Of a DNA stretch of 35,332 nucleotides, positions 15,001-19,578 are shown piece by piece (position 1 is the first letter of the stretch; every line of letters begins with the position of its first letter). Position numbers and translations under genes: made by a program. The notes under the pieces are model-generated. The model saw only the letters and a list, made by a program, of their open reading frames with translations. It ran no database searches and was not told the DNA's origin. Origin of the DNA: Bacteroidota bacterium (GTDB lineage Bacteria > Bacteroidota > Bacteroidia > AKYH767-A > 2013-40CM-41-45); the NCBI GenBank assembly GCA_004295015.1, contig SHNE01000028.1, forward strand, positions 1 through 35,332, in the 5' to 3' direction.

Positions 15001-17374
15001 CACAGACCGAAATAGCTTTACACGGTCTTTCGCATTGTTCAAATAGATAATCATATTGAACATCAGTACCACGTCCTGAAGACACAAAACTTTCCTTTGA
15101 TCCCAAATCGGCTATACAAGAGCTACAGGTGATATAGCAAGAGCTTGTATCAATTCCGGAAATTGAAATGTCGATAAAATCGCTTAAGGATTTATGACAA
15201 GTGGTATTGGCTGTATCTAAATATGCTTGCACATAATAATTTCTTGCAACTGTATCGATAGAAAGAGTTTTGCTCAAGGTATAGTTACCGGTTTTTAGAT
15301 AAACCGAAAAGGTATCTCGTTCAATAACCGTATCACAAGTCATCCGATATGTGATAATCCCTGAATCCTCAATAAAGTTTCCAATTTTCCTCTTTAGTGG
15401 ATTGTATGAAGTTGAAGGTACCGGAATACCGCAATCATCAAATACATTTATGCTTAAATCATAGATACAATTCAAACAGAGGCTATCTTTCAAACAAGGA
15501 TCGCTGATTGAACCGACAGTTAGTGAATAATAAAAGAAATAAAACGCATCAGAAGACACAGATAATTGCTTACTAAAATTAATTCCATTTCCAAATACTG
15601 AAACTGAATTACTGGTGCTTGCCCCTAACGCATCCCCAGAAAAAAGATCTACGGTAAACGTTTTTGCTGCATCAAACTGACTACTCAAAGGACTAAGCAA
15701 AGGATTGCCATTTGCGTCATGCCCTTCCTCCCCGGCTAAGGCGGTAGCAATAACTTTTCCACTTTGGTTGAGATAGTTTACACTATTCTGCCGATTAGGA
15801 TCAACTACAATATTCTTCTTATAGTGTGTAGCATCACCTACTTCTGACCCGAACAGCCTATCCAACTGTATTTGATTAGGTTGGCCATAATAATATTCAG
15901 TAACATGACCTGTGTCTAATTGGTGAAAGGGACCTACTCCACCTTGTCTTCTAATACGTCCTGTATTATCAGGTGTGTACTCTACCTGCGTAAATGGATA
16001 ACCATAGGAAGACGGGACGAATCCTTGCCATTCCGAAATGACCGGATTAGATGAAGAATAGTAATATGCAGATCCGCTACTTGAATCTAATGGCGCCAAA
16101 CTGGTTGAACAAGAATCGTTGGAAGAAAAGTCTAAATCAAAATTTTCAGAACTATATTTTGTGATAGAATCTACCTTATTAAACTTATTATAATATTTTA
16201 AGTTTTTATCGACAAAACTAGGATCGCAACCTATGTAGTTTGGAACAGGCAATATTTGAACCGCCGGCCTGCCTTGTTTATCGTAGATCGTTTCACCTAT
16301 AATTACTGTTGAATCGCTGTTAATTCTGCTAACGGTTTGCCTGCTTCGCAAAGATCCATCTGCATAATTTATTACCTCTTTCTTCTTACCCTCTTCCGCA
16401 AAGGTTGTTGATAACTGCCAATTCTTTTTAGCTTCATGTGCTGAATCAACATAAAAGTAATTTGTCAAATTATCTATCGATTCAACATCCGGGGCATTCC
16501 ACAAGCCATAAATATTTTTTTGCCCAGATAAATCTCTCCCAACGCCTCGAAGACGATAAACAAGATATCCACGTTCAAATAGCAAAGGAATTTTATATGC
16601 ATTTTCCCTGGTTGTCACTCTGGTACTATTATGTTTAAAATCGACAATCAGTGAACTTGGGGGAAGAACCTGAGTACTATCTGTACCATAATCATTTATA
16701 AATGTCCATTCCAACTGGTACTCTTCAACGTTATACTGCGAATTCCAAACGAATTCAAACTCATCTTTAATACTATCACAATCATAAAAATAATAATTGC
16801 TGGTAAGAAAATTAATTGGCGACGCTCCATTAAATTCGTAATATCTATAGATTTTTATGTCTGAATCAAAATACAAGATTGGTGGTAAAACACTCAAAAA
16901 TGAGGTACCATCAAATAATGAAATAATCTTTAAGTCCATTGTATAACAATTGTCAAACAACAATGAAGTTTTATTCCTGACACTTACGCTATCGACCAAT
17001 GGATTGTAATCTATGATCAGAGTTTTGTTGACCAAGCTATCAGTCATCACTCCGGCACTATCGTACATATAAACATTTACAACTGCGGTATAGGTAGCAG
17101 CAGAGCTGTAATAAAGATTAGTATCGACATTTACTCCAAAAGTTAAAATTCCTTTGACATCTACATCATTATAATTTTGACCAGTAGTATCAACATCAGG
17201 TGAAGCGATTTGAGTATATAAGCCCGGGATAGACACTTGAGAATTTGACGTTGTATATATTCTCCCGTGACCTCCGGGAATCAATCCTGCAAATGAGTCA
17301 ACCTCTGCCAATATAAATAGTAAGACGACAAGAAAAAAAAGACGAAATATTTTGTAAAAATTTGACATAAGCAT
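1..17374 (-). CDS. Giant secreted Rhs/YD-repeat protein, C-terminus beyond window
   Basis: Partial gene of 5,791 complete codons. The ATG at 17374 and the Rhs core codons at the left edge share one frame, and I find no stop between them. An ATG at 17368 is an alternative start. Residues 1-30 form a signal peptide. Around 340-375 is a segment (ETIYDKQGRPAVQILPVP) like the N-terminal domain of Bacteroidota Rhs proteins. Around 740-756 is a CxxxCxxC motif. Residues ~1820-3610 are a ~51-residue Cys/Trp repeat array, and ~3610-3990 hold three YCxC repeats. YYYDQAGNLVKTIPPEGV lies at ~4052, Ycf48/BNR-like repeats at ~4130-5130, YD repeats at ~5130-5630, and the Rhs core (LTNHLGNVLAVVSDR, YYPFGM) at ~5735-5790. 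The start lies 1 nt after the stop of the 243-aa gene, so it is probably translationally coupled. Rhs shells typically encapsulate a variable C-terminal domain, but here that region is off the edge. The family call is firm; function is inferred. Confidence 0.93.
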   Translation of the reverse strand, partial: MLMSNFYKIFRLFFLVVLLFILAEVDSFAGLIPGGHGRIYTTSNSQVSIPGLYTQIASPDVDTTGQNYNDVDVKGILTFGVNVDTNLYYSSAATYTAVVNVYMYDSAGVMTDSLVNKTLIIDYNPLVDSVSVRNKTSLLFDNCYTMDLKIISLFDGTSFLSVLPPILYFDSDIKIYRYYEFNGASPINFLTSNYYFYDCDSIKDEFEFVWNSQYNVEEYQLEWTFINDYGTDSTQVLPPSSLIVDFKHNSTRVTTRENAYKIPLLFERGYLVYRLRGVGRDLSGQKNIYGLWNAPDVESIDNLTNYFYVDSAHEAKKNWQLSTTFAEEGKKKEVINYADGSLRSRQTVSRINSDSTVIIGETIYDKQGRPAVQILPVPNYIGCDPSFVDKNLKYYNKFNKVDSITKYSSENFDLDFSSNDSCSTSLAPLDSSSGSAYYYSSSNPVISEWQGFVPSSYGYPFTQVEYTPDNTGRIRRQGGVGPFHQLDTGHVTEYYYGQPNQIQLDRLFGSEVGDATHYKKNIVVDPNRQNSVNYLNQSGKVIATALAGEEGHDANGNPLLSPLSSQFDAAKTFTVDLFSGDALGASTSNSVSVFGNGINFSKQLSVSSDAFYFFYYSLTVGSISDPCLKDSLCLNCIYDLSINVFDDCGIPVPSTSYNPLKRKIGNFIEDSGIITYRMTCDTVIERDTFSVYLKTGNYTLSKTLSIDTVARNYYVQAYLDTANTTCHKSLSDFIDISISGIDTSSCYITCSSCIADLGSKESFVSSGRGTDVQYDYLFEQCERPCKAISVCDMEYAQMLTDVSTDGQYGEYLFESNIDPGHFELSVFNINNYLPKNSPIGSASWKKPLINLNGINYPYYVDELGERSIILLQETNGQFIPEVEHIGALYIFNDPVIGYYTFPENLANVSDFINRFKDSWAKSLVRYHPEFCYYEVCRNMGVKQGNDSLSSDQFDQLLLSTQTYQEAINLGFINNSTVDPDSIVYDLFSTSSKLYDPFFTNFSLYNQYGSSLNYAGNFINKYNNYMFIDSVWRSMIEVAAYGTRCEYYNPVSLNIHDTTCFNFGQQYFGLTISNAGHRNDSINNQEWLFFKSFYMDAKTRSLRALQDFYAKNICYGYNGCIGSSSFTDFYNNPQQPCNITNAIKYRDKFKRFNSSDDIPIKDPAYQVNEYSGKCPLAFQFESFLSALASRGELTSAADVSLNNYPEFTIDLYNYLYNPQLLNQSDSLYWFATFSGTDLVGSIIRANGTREILCSIQLTSGGNVFDWDSISSLVQIKYITNNNGVFDFEITGLKTVYNDTTFTSTNIPYNLTGSTCIKLGPCEFSDVCESNQLAKDLNLLFSVIANNNALFGTVNLYLLPYSQFVTQRIKSALRNTSGYLEWHHTGGTSFTISDPAVPDFYLNIEFINFSPVSSASQMGDLRGFSGLTRKSQYLTSFIIDGLNSTGAQISTMEGKIELVNSALSTRLALTMGTCGPPIPMTCIGNAFDARRELEILFQDALVQQADSLSIDLMISPYLSPLIQNKFSQYFTGTSSQIIKSTGFPFVDTLKFSFFPIDSVDCELNLTQKDNSSNPDLEFSELIGVNRLTGIAPADFYSNYLGFYFIGEFDHGGTIYQDTVFGVGCVPINNCVACANDEVPVQAMRLSNTTVSDQSKFVKSKSEVNPEKLNSEVERILGDYIIYRKSMAKLNFERQSLDTKWRNIEPVTITEFYEISKQFNLKSYLDYISSPVEGRSNTEKFDIRYYFSKLKSDFKNDKSTGAIFDRSSSGSQGHILSINSNLAVNSAIYSEGLIEVWYFVPDSIEMLSTYDEIIYSSSFGGSAIPCTQLQNAINGYNSLSSIYPPLTIWLNNYLDTNLTWADYYPRLGICGISIPNPGPTCIDLFSELNDCKSNGQLSTFDICLNGALGVNFSKQEYLDWFDSCSINLIDCSTLGSVVDDYNNIASGIKPPISVYFSRELGVNLTWDQWTNLILECNLTIPTYSPNCDTLEYFYLSFGMSSAGDITSQLNSEFGLNLIWIDYARWMDSCQIPYIDCQKLQNATDAFLLIPDVSQPPLSVWINHYCNLNFTLDDYLVWFERCNIGIPEQKFGSCDSLNTVKGLCSETPISQLAQCLNSYLHQNLSLHDYILWNHECGGPLIDCEELITLYEEYVHLDAKPPFVDYMNYSLVVELTMEDYIILIESCGSEFEQGEIDCDQLQVAYDMCSSEAPNMVAECMNGFLNISYPLELYFQWMDTCNTTFVELSCENLEAAVERFPCLQDTITLTEWLNLYYHVSNTSLYYDEMMAACGVHLRCCEDISEMLESFPCDESHVTVADFLNEKFEVNFSGLFWSNWMNDCGLTLNCDSCTRINILLDDFSCQDTLNLYTYLFNGTGWVFSISQWDSIMNVCGRTVPCRVECGFLLEIMPGYDCDEEPLATYLNNHFLYQFSDSTWLHYLDSCHIMIPCFDCSQLSDLIDAMPCDSNLVVEDYLNYYLETNLTYLDFLYAMEYCGLQLHCDSCTYLSEYIVGFDCHDSLSFTEWVGAVTNWGLSDTSYLLLADSCLGDTWFSNCVNCSTLNSLKGKYACQVGLTYTAWLNDTLNVNFSKLEWQSIFGYCPVDSICKCDYLDTLIVQYPCDTTFIGYLNNKTGWNISGASWFAQLDSCQLDSAWWKHCTSCQSITALNGKYPCYSNQSYTAWLNDTLNLNFTQLEWNEIFTYCPPDSTCKCDYLDSLVQLYDCDSISITTYLNNSTTWNLSDTLWLAMLDSCNLDSLWWTSCINCETLDSLKGKYPCDSSQSFTAWLNDTLNLSFTDFEWSLIFPHCTVDSICKCDFVDSVIAGYQCDSSSFIAFLNGTIGWGLSDTTWANLLDSCNSEWWVGCVSCEVLDSLKGMYPCDSTLTFTAWLNDTLNLNYTDFEWSLIFPHCTVDSICKCDFVDSVIAGYQCDSISFIAYLNGTTGWGLSDTIWANLLDSCNSQWWLQCVSCGVLDSLKGMYPCDSTLTFTAWLNDTLNLNFTDFEWSLIFPHCTVDSVCKCDFVDSVIAGYQCDSSSFIAYLNGTIGWGLSDTTWANLLDSCNSEWWVGCVSCEVLDSLKGMYPCDSTLTFTAWLNDTLNLNYTDFEWSLIFPHCTVDSICKCDFVDSVIAGYQCDSISFIAYLNGTTGWGLSDTIWANLLDSCNSQWWLQCVSCGVLDSLKGMYPCDSTLTFTAWLNDTLNLNFTDFEWSLIFPHCTVDSICKCDFVDSVITGYQCDSLSFIAYLNGTTGWGLSDTTWANLLDSCNSQWWLQCVSCGVLDSLKGMYPCDSTLTFTAWLNDTLNLNFTDFEWSLIFPHCTVDSICQCDFVDSVIANYPCDSLSFFSYLNGSTDWNLPDTVWANLLDSCNSEWWLKCISCETLDSLKGKFPCNSAQTFTAWLNDTLNVQYTNYEWSLIFPHCSVDSICTCDYLDSLITQYPCDSISFFAYLNNSTQWNLSDTLWAAFLDSCSLDSAWWLRCVDCSMITALNGKYPCDSTQSYTSWLNDTLHLSFTDFEWGLIFPYCPVDSVCRCEYLDSLVSIFPCDTSLSAWLNGQTGWGISDTSYFTLLDSCGIGMDWIFRCINCTAVAAAASSYPCDSAFSMYSWLNAQLNYSYTPLEWDTIFTVCPINKICYPPDSCTIFYSTYLNAYLDYILANPDLTLCPRVPLYSYTDFLNANLCCSDTGFQVYANYIASLNIYPPCPDSIPYNAVCDSVIPPTGCDSLFHQYQTVIGLYNNSPFAIHHGYFLDPGLFNSTAQFSSFGYCNCVTDYMNGLLPYLNADTNALLPYPLDITMSCDSGTCLSLFNSLNQKISEYNQSAFALAYEDTLAYPYSDPSTFVLSGYCTCTQSYIDYLDTLIQINDTTLYDIAVDIWNYVGCPQDSIPNLHPECDEAYQTYLTNVNAYNVYVQLHSVPVGTPQIVNIKDSTDFTSFGYCNCVNDYSDFLQSLRTIVLFNGTPLSQTQLDNLDISQFCEGGSVCHDTLPTLAYLDTIILVDSNLVSSCVEQLMSIALKNAWINYQSYIDSATQSINTKYTEHCLGAVEKFINTYEDKEYHFTLYYYDQAGNLVKTIPPEGVTPLQITSYTDSLERQIIHDRTTGEKTVFTDHLMPTIYEYNSLNQLIRQNLPDQDEMNIWDFNLPSGLRADLVVTSTQFVTPNRGYLSGYIGNGSLPSRGLLYATNDGGATWKELNDLVAADFHKIQMVDATNGYAVGNDGIVVKTTDGGTSWDQFASYTSGDTVLRNLNDLVIRQHSGGYEGILVGENNSIYRLWDNAGVITLEDLSVNPTAPATFTSVTFNGTDYYAAGFNSNEDGVVYKIGGGTSSPAVTEITDFTTVGLSSVAYVADQANYPLQAFAAGLDGNLLKTIDGGQKWKLIPTGLTKDITKVWFRTDEIGLALVDSAGGNNLLYKTADGGRSWELAGKPGEYYTDMSFENDLTGIAVGKKGLIKRIIANTQNASPYFGLISIAKPPLVSGVTNFTSVASTYVEVQSSSPQVFKTFVSISADNSKMYLSNDIGANSVIWKEISTVSVGVIEKHDQRVVKITSSPDRFLFHIATINSSLQASCYFEKIQGTNVIGQFENLTATNSIEMLDVKASSSPELYLLGKYDFSSAVDPHIYKVILDTLIGATNPVSVSLASATIAGLVSPKMDINSNDSVLICDIDPGSILHSSNSALSGSTGFTNRNWDIVPLPISDLSNFQSAGSIITCGLDGSIMTSTTGAQFTNRITNNVDRLTAIRYSTAVTKGMAVGESGVINKIHLLTSGAFDLERLNGHLTENLNDIALTVYTEPCYVAGDKGTLLRIDNWALQNSTVKKLMPTPITSNYYGLALSSTGKVLVSGSHSNIYNYNGQAGIKVKQVYGFRLNDVHFRTVNEGYAVGENGTIRYTNDAGNTWDLIKPDYNGTSLALPVYNCVWASGPRQLIVGGSNHYLAQLNSSGILEPLIGYSYSSTGDTLNDIEFGKDVIGYAVGQSGKVAKLNYDPVSNSVSVSSAFTSSVSSNSINALHVFNDNTFIAAGNSGTIQYYNGSFFDHSIAGLTSNLFDTYFHDDRNGYVVGDGGSIYKCSALCNIQTGPGTHIDWTRMNCEDGAVILGADTSSTDFKVITFPSRYHGFVAGAYTQSSEVYRGTTYPFARRLHDEAMLYSTLFWYDQVGRLSLSQNTKQFNKTPKAYSYTRFDRLGRITEVGEKAENSSGSRFNDIFGDYVNNFYNPKVINDTALYSWISEPSGLRTEVTRTYYDTTWLPIQPYDSTLSSTYYFEQENMRNRVSSVTYADTYNSDSTIYESATHYSYDIHGNVKALIQDNRKMSIDLSLPEQRLKRVDYEYDLISGKVNKVTFQKAQPDQFIHAYEYDADNRITSVLTSTNNVQWDRDAKYFYYAHGPLARTELGDEQIQGIDYVYTLQGWLKGVNSNKLSDSTDIGQDGNSLSQNSSFAKDAFGYTLNYFAGDYKPIDNNRWNDDNYRFEAKTDGSDVMQARNDLFNGNISMMATTIAQPLASNTNLLNPLPQSNAYKYDQLNRLLSSKSFDSLNFVTNEWVSGLTYNDRYKNEFTYDANGNIETQLRDSMNGSVADDFAYIYPTVTDCQNNARRANNRLQKVVNSASGSPVDMDYTYDVLGNLVKDSDAEIDTILWSLSGKIRAIERETGSTKEKLYFDYDPSGNRIAKHVYSSSNNLVSSTFYIRDAQGNILTTYKFTTDGSSSSYMLKERNLYGSSRLGINTDSLEMIGASPLYSSATFNHSLGLKQFELTNHLGNVLAVVSDRKLPHPNGGLIAFYQPDITSTSDYYPFGMIMDGR
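5578..6106 (-). repeat. Three YCxC-containing repeats in the giant Rhs gene
   Basis: The motif SFGYCNCV occurs near 6090-6106 and again near 5578-5594, with a variant SGYCTCT near 5850-5866. Each is followed by a DY or SYIDYL-type helix and preceded by a run beginning C-D-x-x with a YN-rich stretch. Spacing is about 80-90 residues, different from the 51-residue array just upstream. The segment ends shortly before the first YD repeat at about 5220. Confidence 0.7.
6540..11915 (-). repeat. Hierarchical Cys/Trp repeat array inside the giant Rhs gene (~35 x 51 aa)
   Basis: Within the coding frame, units of about 51 residues (153 nt) recur. Each has a CxxC or CxC start followed by L, a PC or CD pair about 10-15 residues on, then [WFY]LN, an [NW]-[LF]-[ST] step, a W or Y, and a closing LDSC-like Cys. 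Two alternating types (A with CKCDxxDS, B with CxxCxxLDSLKG and TAWLNDTLNL) make a 306-nt dimer. Dimers are recognisable at ~306-nt steps (near 6820, 7132, 7440, 7746, 8052, 8358, 8664, 8970, 9279, 9588). Copies to the right are increasingly divergent and vary between about 49 and 57 residues. I do not recognise the unit as a named domain. It is probably an exported, disulfide-bearing or metal-binding repeat. Confidence 0.85.
7743..8885 (-). repeat. Recent 612-nt tandem duplication
   Basis: By eye, 7743-8273 and 8355-8885 are identical over 531 nt at an offset of 612 nt, which is exactly two 306-nt dimers (204 residues, in frame). The neighbouring dimers differ at many sites, so the duplication unit is a pair of dimers and the event is young or was homogenised by gene conversion. 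Confidence 0.85.
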
Positions 17375-17375
17375 T

Positions 17376-18107
17376 TTATTTAGAACTGATATGTAACCTT
17401 TGATCTAAAAACTCATACCCACTGTACTCCCTTTGCAAATAAAACTTATTATTTCTCTCAGAAACAAATCTTTCAAATTGGAATTCCGAGTTTTTAAAAA
17501 CAGGCCTAAAATTCCAATTGTCAAAATTAATTCTAACATTTAGCGATGCTTTAGCACCTTGGGCATTTTCAATTTTTCTATTGAATTCAATTTCAATTTT
17601 TCTGATCAATTTACTTTGATCAATCAAGATTACATAGTTCAGAACTGGCATATTCTCGTCGAACTTTAACCTGTACTGTATATTCCCTCCATCCTCCAAC
17701 CTATCAATTTTAATTGCCTTCGCTAAAACTTTCCCAGACAGTTCCTTAAAAAAAGTCATATATACCATGCTGTCCGGAGATGCCATGGCGATGATTCGGT
17801 TTAGCGAATCCACAACTAGTCTCTTGCCCCCATCCTGAATAGTCTGTACGCCCATCATGGAACTATGAACTTTGTAATAATCTCTATTTACAAATCCTTG
17901 TGCATGATCATGAACCACCTCGGTCGATCCTTTCTCATATGAAGAATAACTTACAGAAACAGAAAATTTTTTCTGCGTCTCCATTCTTTTTGACAAGAGT
18001 CCAAACTCAGCTTGAAACTCCTCATATGAAATTGTTTTATGAGAATTTGCAACACAGACGGATCGAAAACTGATAAAAACAACTATTATAATAAGTGCCT
18101 TTTTCAT
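17376..18107 (-). CDS. Small exported protein of the Rhs operon, unknown function
   Basis: 243 aa with a clear N-terminal signal peptide (residues 1-20, ending near SVCVA). The mature part is predicted beta-rich and includes GFVNRDYYKVHSSMMG, IQDGGKRLVVD and LVVDSLNRIIAMASPDS, followed by YRLKFDE and NYVILIDQSKLIRKIEIEF. This strand pattern weakly recalls LolA/LolB-like periplasmic carriers, but I see no diagnostic residue and would not assign that function. It sits 1 nt downstream of the PKD gene and 1 nt upstream of the giant Rhs gene, so a role in export or folding of the giant product is a reasonable guess from position only. It has no cysteine in the mature part. Confidence 0.85.
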   Translation of the reverse strand: MKKALIIIVVFISFRSVCVANSHKTISYEEFQAEFGLLSKRMETQKKFSVSVSYSSYEKGSTEVVHDHAQGFVNRDYYKVHSSMMGVQTIQDGGKRLVVDSLNRIIAMASPDSMVYMTFFKELSGKVLAKAIKIDRLEDGGNIQYRLKFDENMPVLNYVILIDQSKLIRKIEIEFNRKIENAQGAKASLNVRINFDNWNFRPVFKNSEFQFERFVSERNNKFYLQREYSGYEFLDQRLHISSK

Positions 18108-18108
18108 A

Positions 18109-19572
18109 TTATTTTGATATTGCTTTACTGGTATTATTTCTATTTTCCTGAATGGTCATTATACCGCGCTCTGTTTCTTTTTTCACTCGAATTAGCTTCC
18201 CTTCCTCATCATATTCATAGAGTGTTGAATAATTTCTCTCATCTAACTCGGCCATCAACCGCAGTGTAATAGGGTCATACACGTATGATTTCATGGTACC
18301 GTCATATGGAAAAACTCTGATATCATCGAACAAGCAATCGTTAGCGGCGCACACCAATTTAATGCTCATACTTACAGCGTCAAAAGGCACTGTAAATTCT
18401 TCCTCAATACGTTGCCATCCATCAATAATTTCACCTTTAGCATACATATTGGAAAGATTGGTTGGTATACCAACATCATTTTTAAAATTTAAATAGACAG
18501 AAGGATTCGTGTAGTTCGTCCTAGTTGGTATGGCCCCATCTTCACGTACCCATGCACTTAATAAGTATTTTTTTCCCGGCTCAGGATTAAAAGATCCGAT
18601 ACAATCCTTGCAAGGCAAAGGTGATTCTGGAGGGTAAATAACGACCGTAACATTAAAAGAGATTGGGCACTCCCCAATTGTAGGCGGAGTTGAAACCGTC
18701 ACATTATAAAACGCAATGCTTTCAACCACAGGATAAACATGCGAAATGGGTGAAACTACATACCAATTTTCAATTGCACTTCCATCACCGAAGTCAATAT
18801 CAAAATTATTCAGCCAGATTCCGCCAGAATAAATAAATGATACCGGTGTATTCCCAATTGCGGGACTTGTCTTCACTATAATCTCTGGCTTAGAATAAAA
18901 TGCCAAGAGCCCGCTCGATGAATTGACCATCATTGAACTTTCAACCTTACAACTTTCCGAACCAGAATAAACAATCATTGTAACAGAAACATAAAAATTA
19001 CCATCATGAGAAAATATATGTTCAGGTTCTCTCAATGAAGATGTATTATTTGATCCTGATGATAAATCACCAAAATTCCACAAGTACTTTACACTGTCAT
19101 AATCACAGATATTGATATTCTCATACATTGAAAAAATTGTATAAGATAGCGGACAACTGGAGTTATGATATTTAAATGAAACGATTCCACAACTATGGGC
19201 ACAATCCAATGAGTCTTGAATTCCAACTTGAGTATAAATAGTATTGGTAGGTCCAGCATTTATGGCAACATAGTCAGTATCAAGTGGAAAAACAGAAACC
19301 AAATAACCACCAGGGTAATTATAACTATGCTGGACTTGAGTTGTTAGATAAGGCGTAATTACATATGAATAATCTCCAAAATCCCACATCCAATAAGTCA
19401 CAGTGCAAGTTGTTGATGGCGCGACAGTAAGAGAAAAAGAAAGAGTATCATTTGGACCTAAGCAGCAATCAGTATCAGGTAGTTGATAAGTTACATTGCC
19501 CCAAACGCACTGTCCCTTTAAATTAGTCATATGAGTTATGGTCAAACAGAAAATAAATAATAACTTTCTCAT
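18109..19572 (-). CDS. PKD-domain secreted protein with C-terminal isolated YD segment
   Basis: 487 aa with a signal peptide (residues 1-20). Three PKD-type motifs are visible: WDFGDYS at 63-69, WNFGDLS at 165-171 and IDFGDGS at 258-265. PKD folds are extracellular Ig-like modules. Residues ~320-425 start with CKDC and contain YLLSAWVRED and DGWQRIEEEFTVP, resembling a carbohydrate-binding-like jelly roll; the ligand is unknown. Residues 428-475 (SYVYDPITLRLMAELDERN, then YEYDEEGKLIRVKKETERG) are Rhs/YD-type sequence of the kind usually found in the shell of Bacteroidota Rhs proteins. The gene lies 6 nt after the 1884-aa gene and 1 nt before the next. The terminal YD piece suggests it completes the shell begun by the 1884-aa protein. 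It is cysteine-rich in the PKD part. Confidence 0.9.
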   Translation of the reverse strand: MRKLLFIFCLTITHMTNLKGQCVWGNVTYQLPDTDCCLGPNDTLSFSLTVAPSTTCTVTYWMWDFGDYSYVITPYLTTQVQHSYNYPGGYLVSVFPLDTDYVAINAGPTNTIYTQVGIQDSLDCAHSCGIVSFKYHNSSCPLSYTIFSMYENINICDYDSVKYLWNFGDLSSGSNNTSSLREPEHIFSHDGNFYVSVTMIVYSGSESCKVESSMMVNSSSGLLAFYSKPEIIVKTSPAIGNTPVSFIYSGGIWLNNFDIDFGDGSAIENWYVVSPISHVYPVVESIAFYNVTVSTPPTIGECPISFNVTVVIYPPESPLPCKDCIGSFNPEPGKKYLLSAWVREDGAIPTRTNYTNPSVYLNFKNDVGIPTNLSNMYAKGEIIDGWQRIEEEFTVPFDAVSMSIKLVCAANDCLFDDIRVFPYDGTMKSYVYDPITLRLMAELDERNYSTLYEYDEEGKLIRVKKETERGIMTIQENRNNTSKAISK

Positions 19573-19578
19573 GAGTGT

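Noticed and set aside
17376..18107. Assignment of the 243-aa protein as LolA
   Set aside because: Only a loose strand pattern is shared. No diagnostic residues or size match could be defended from the sequence alone.
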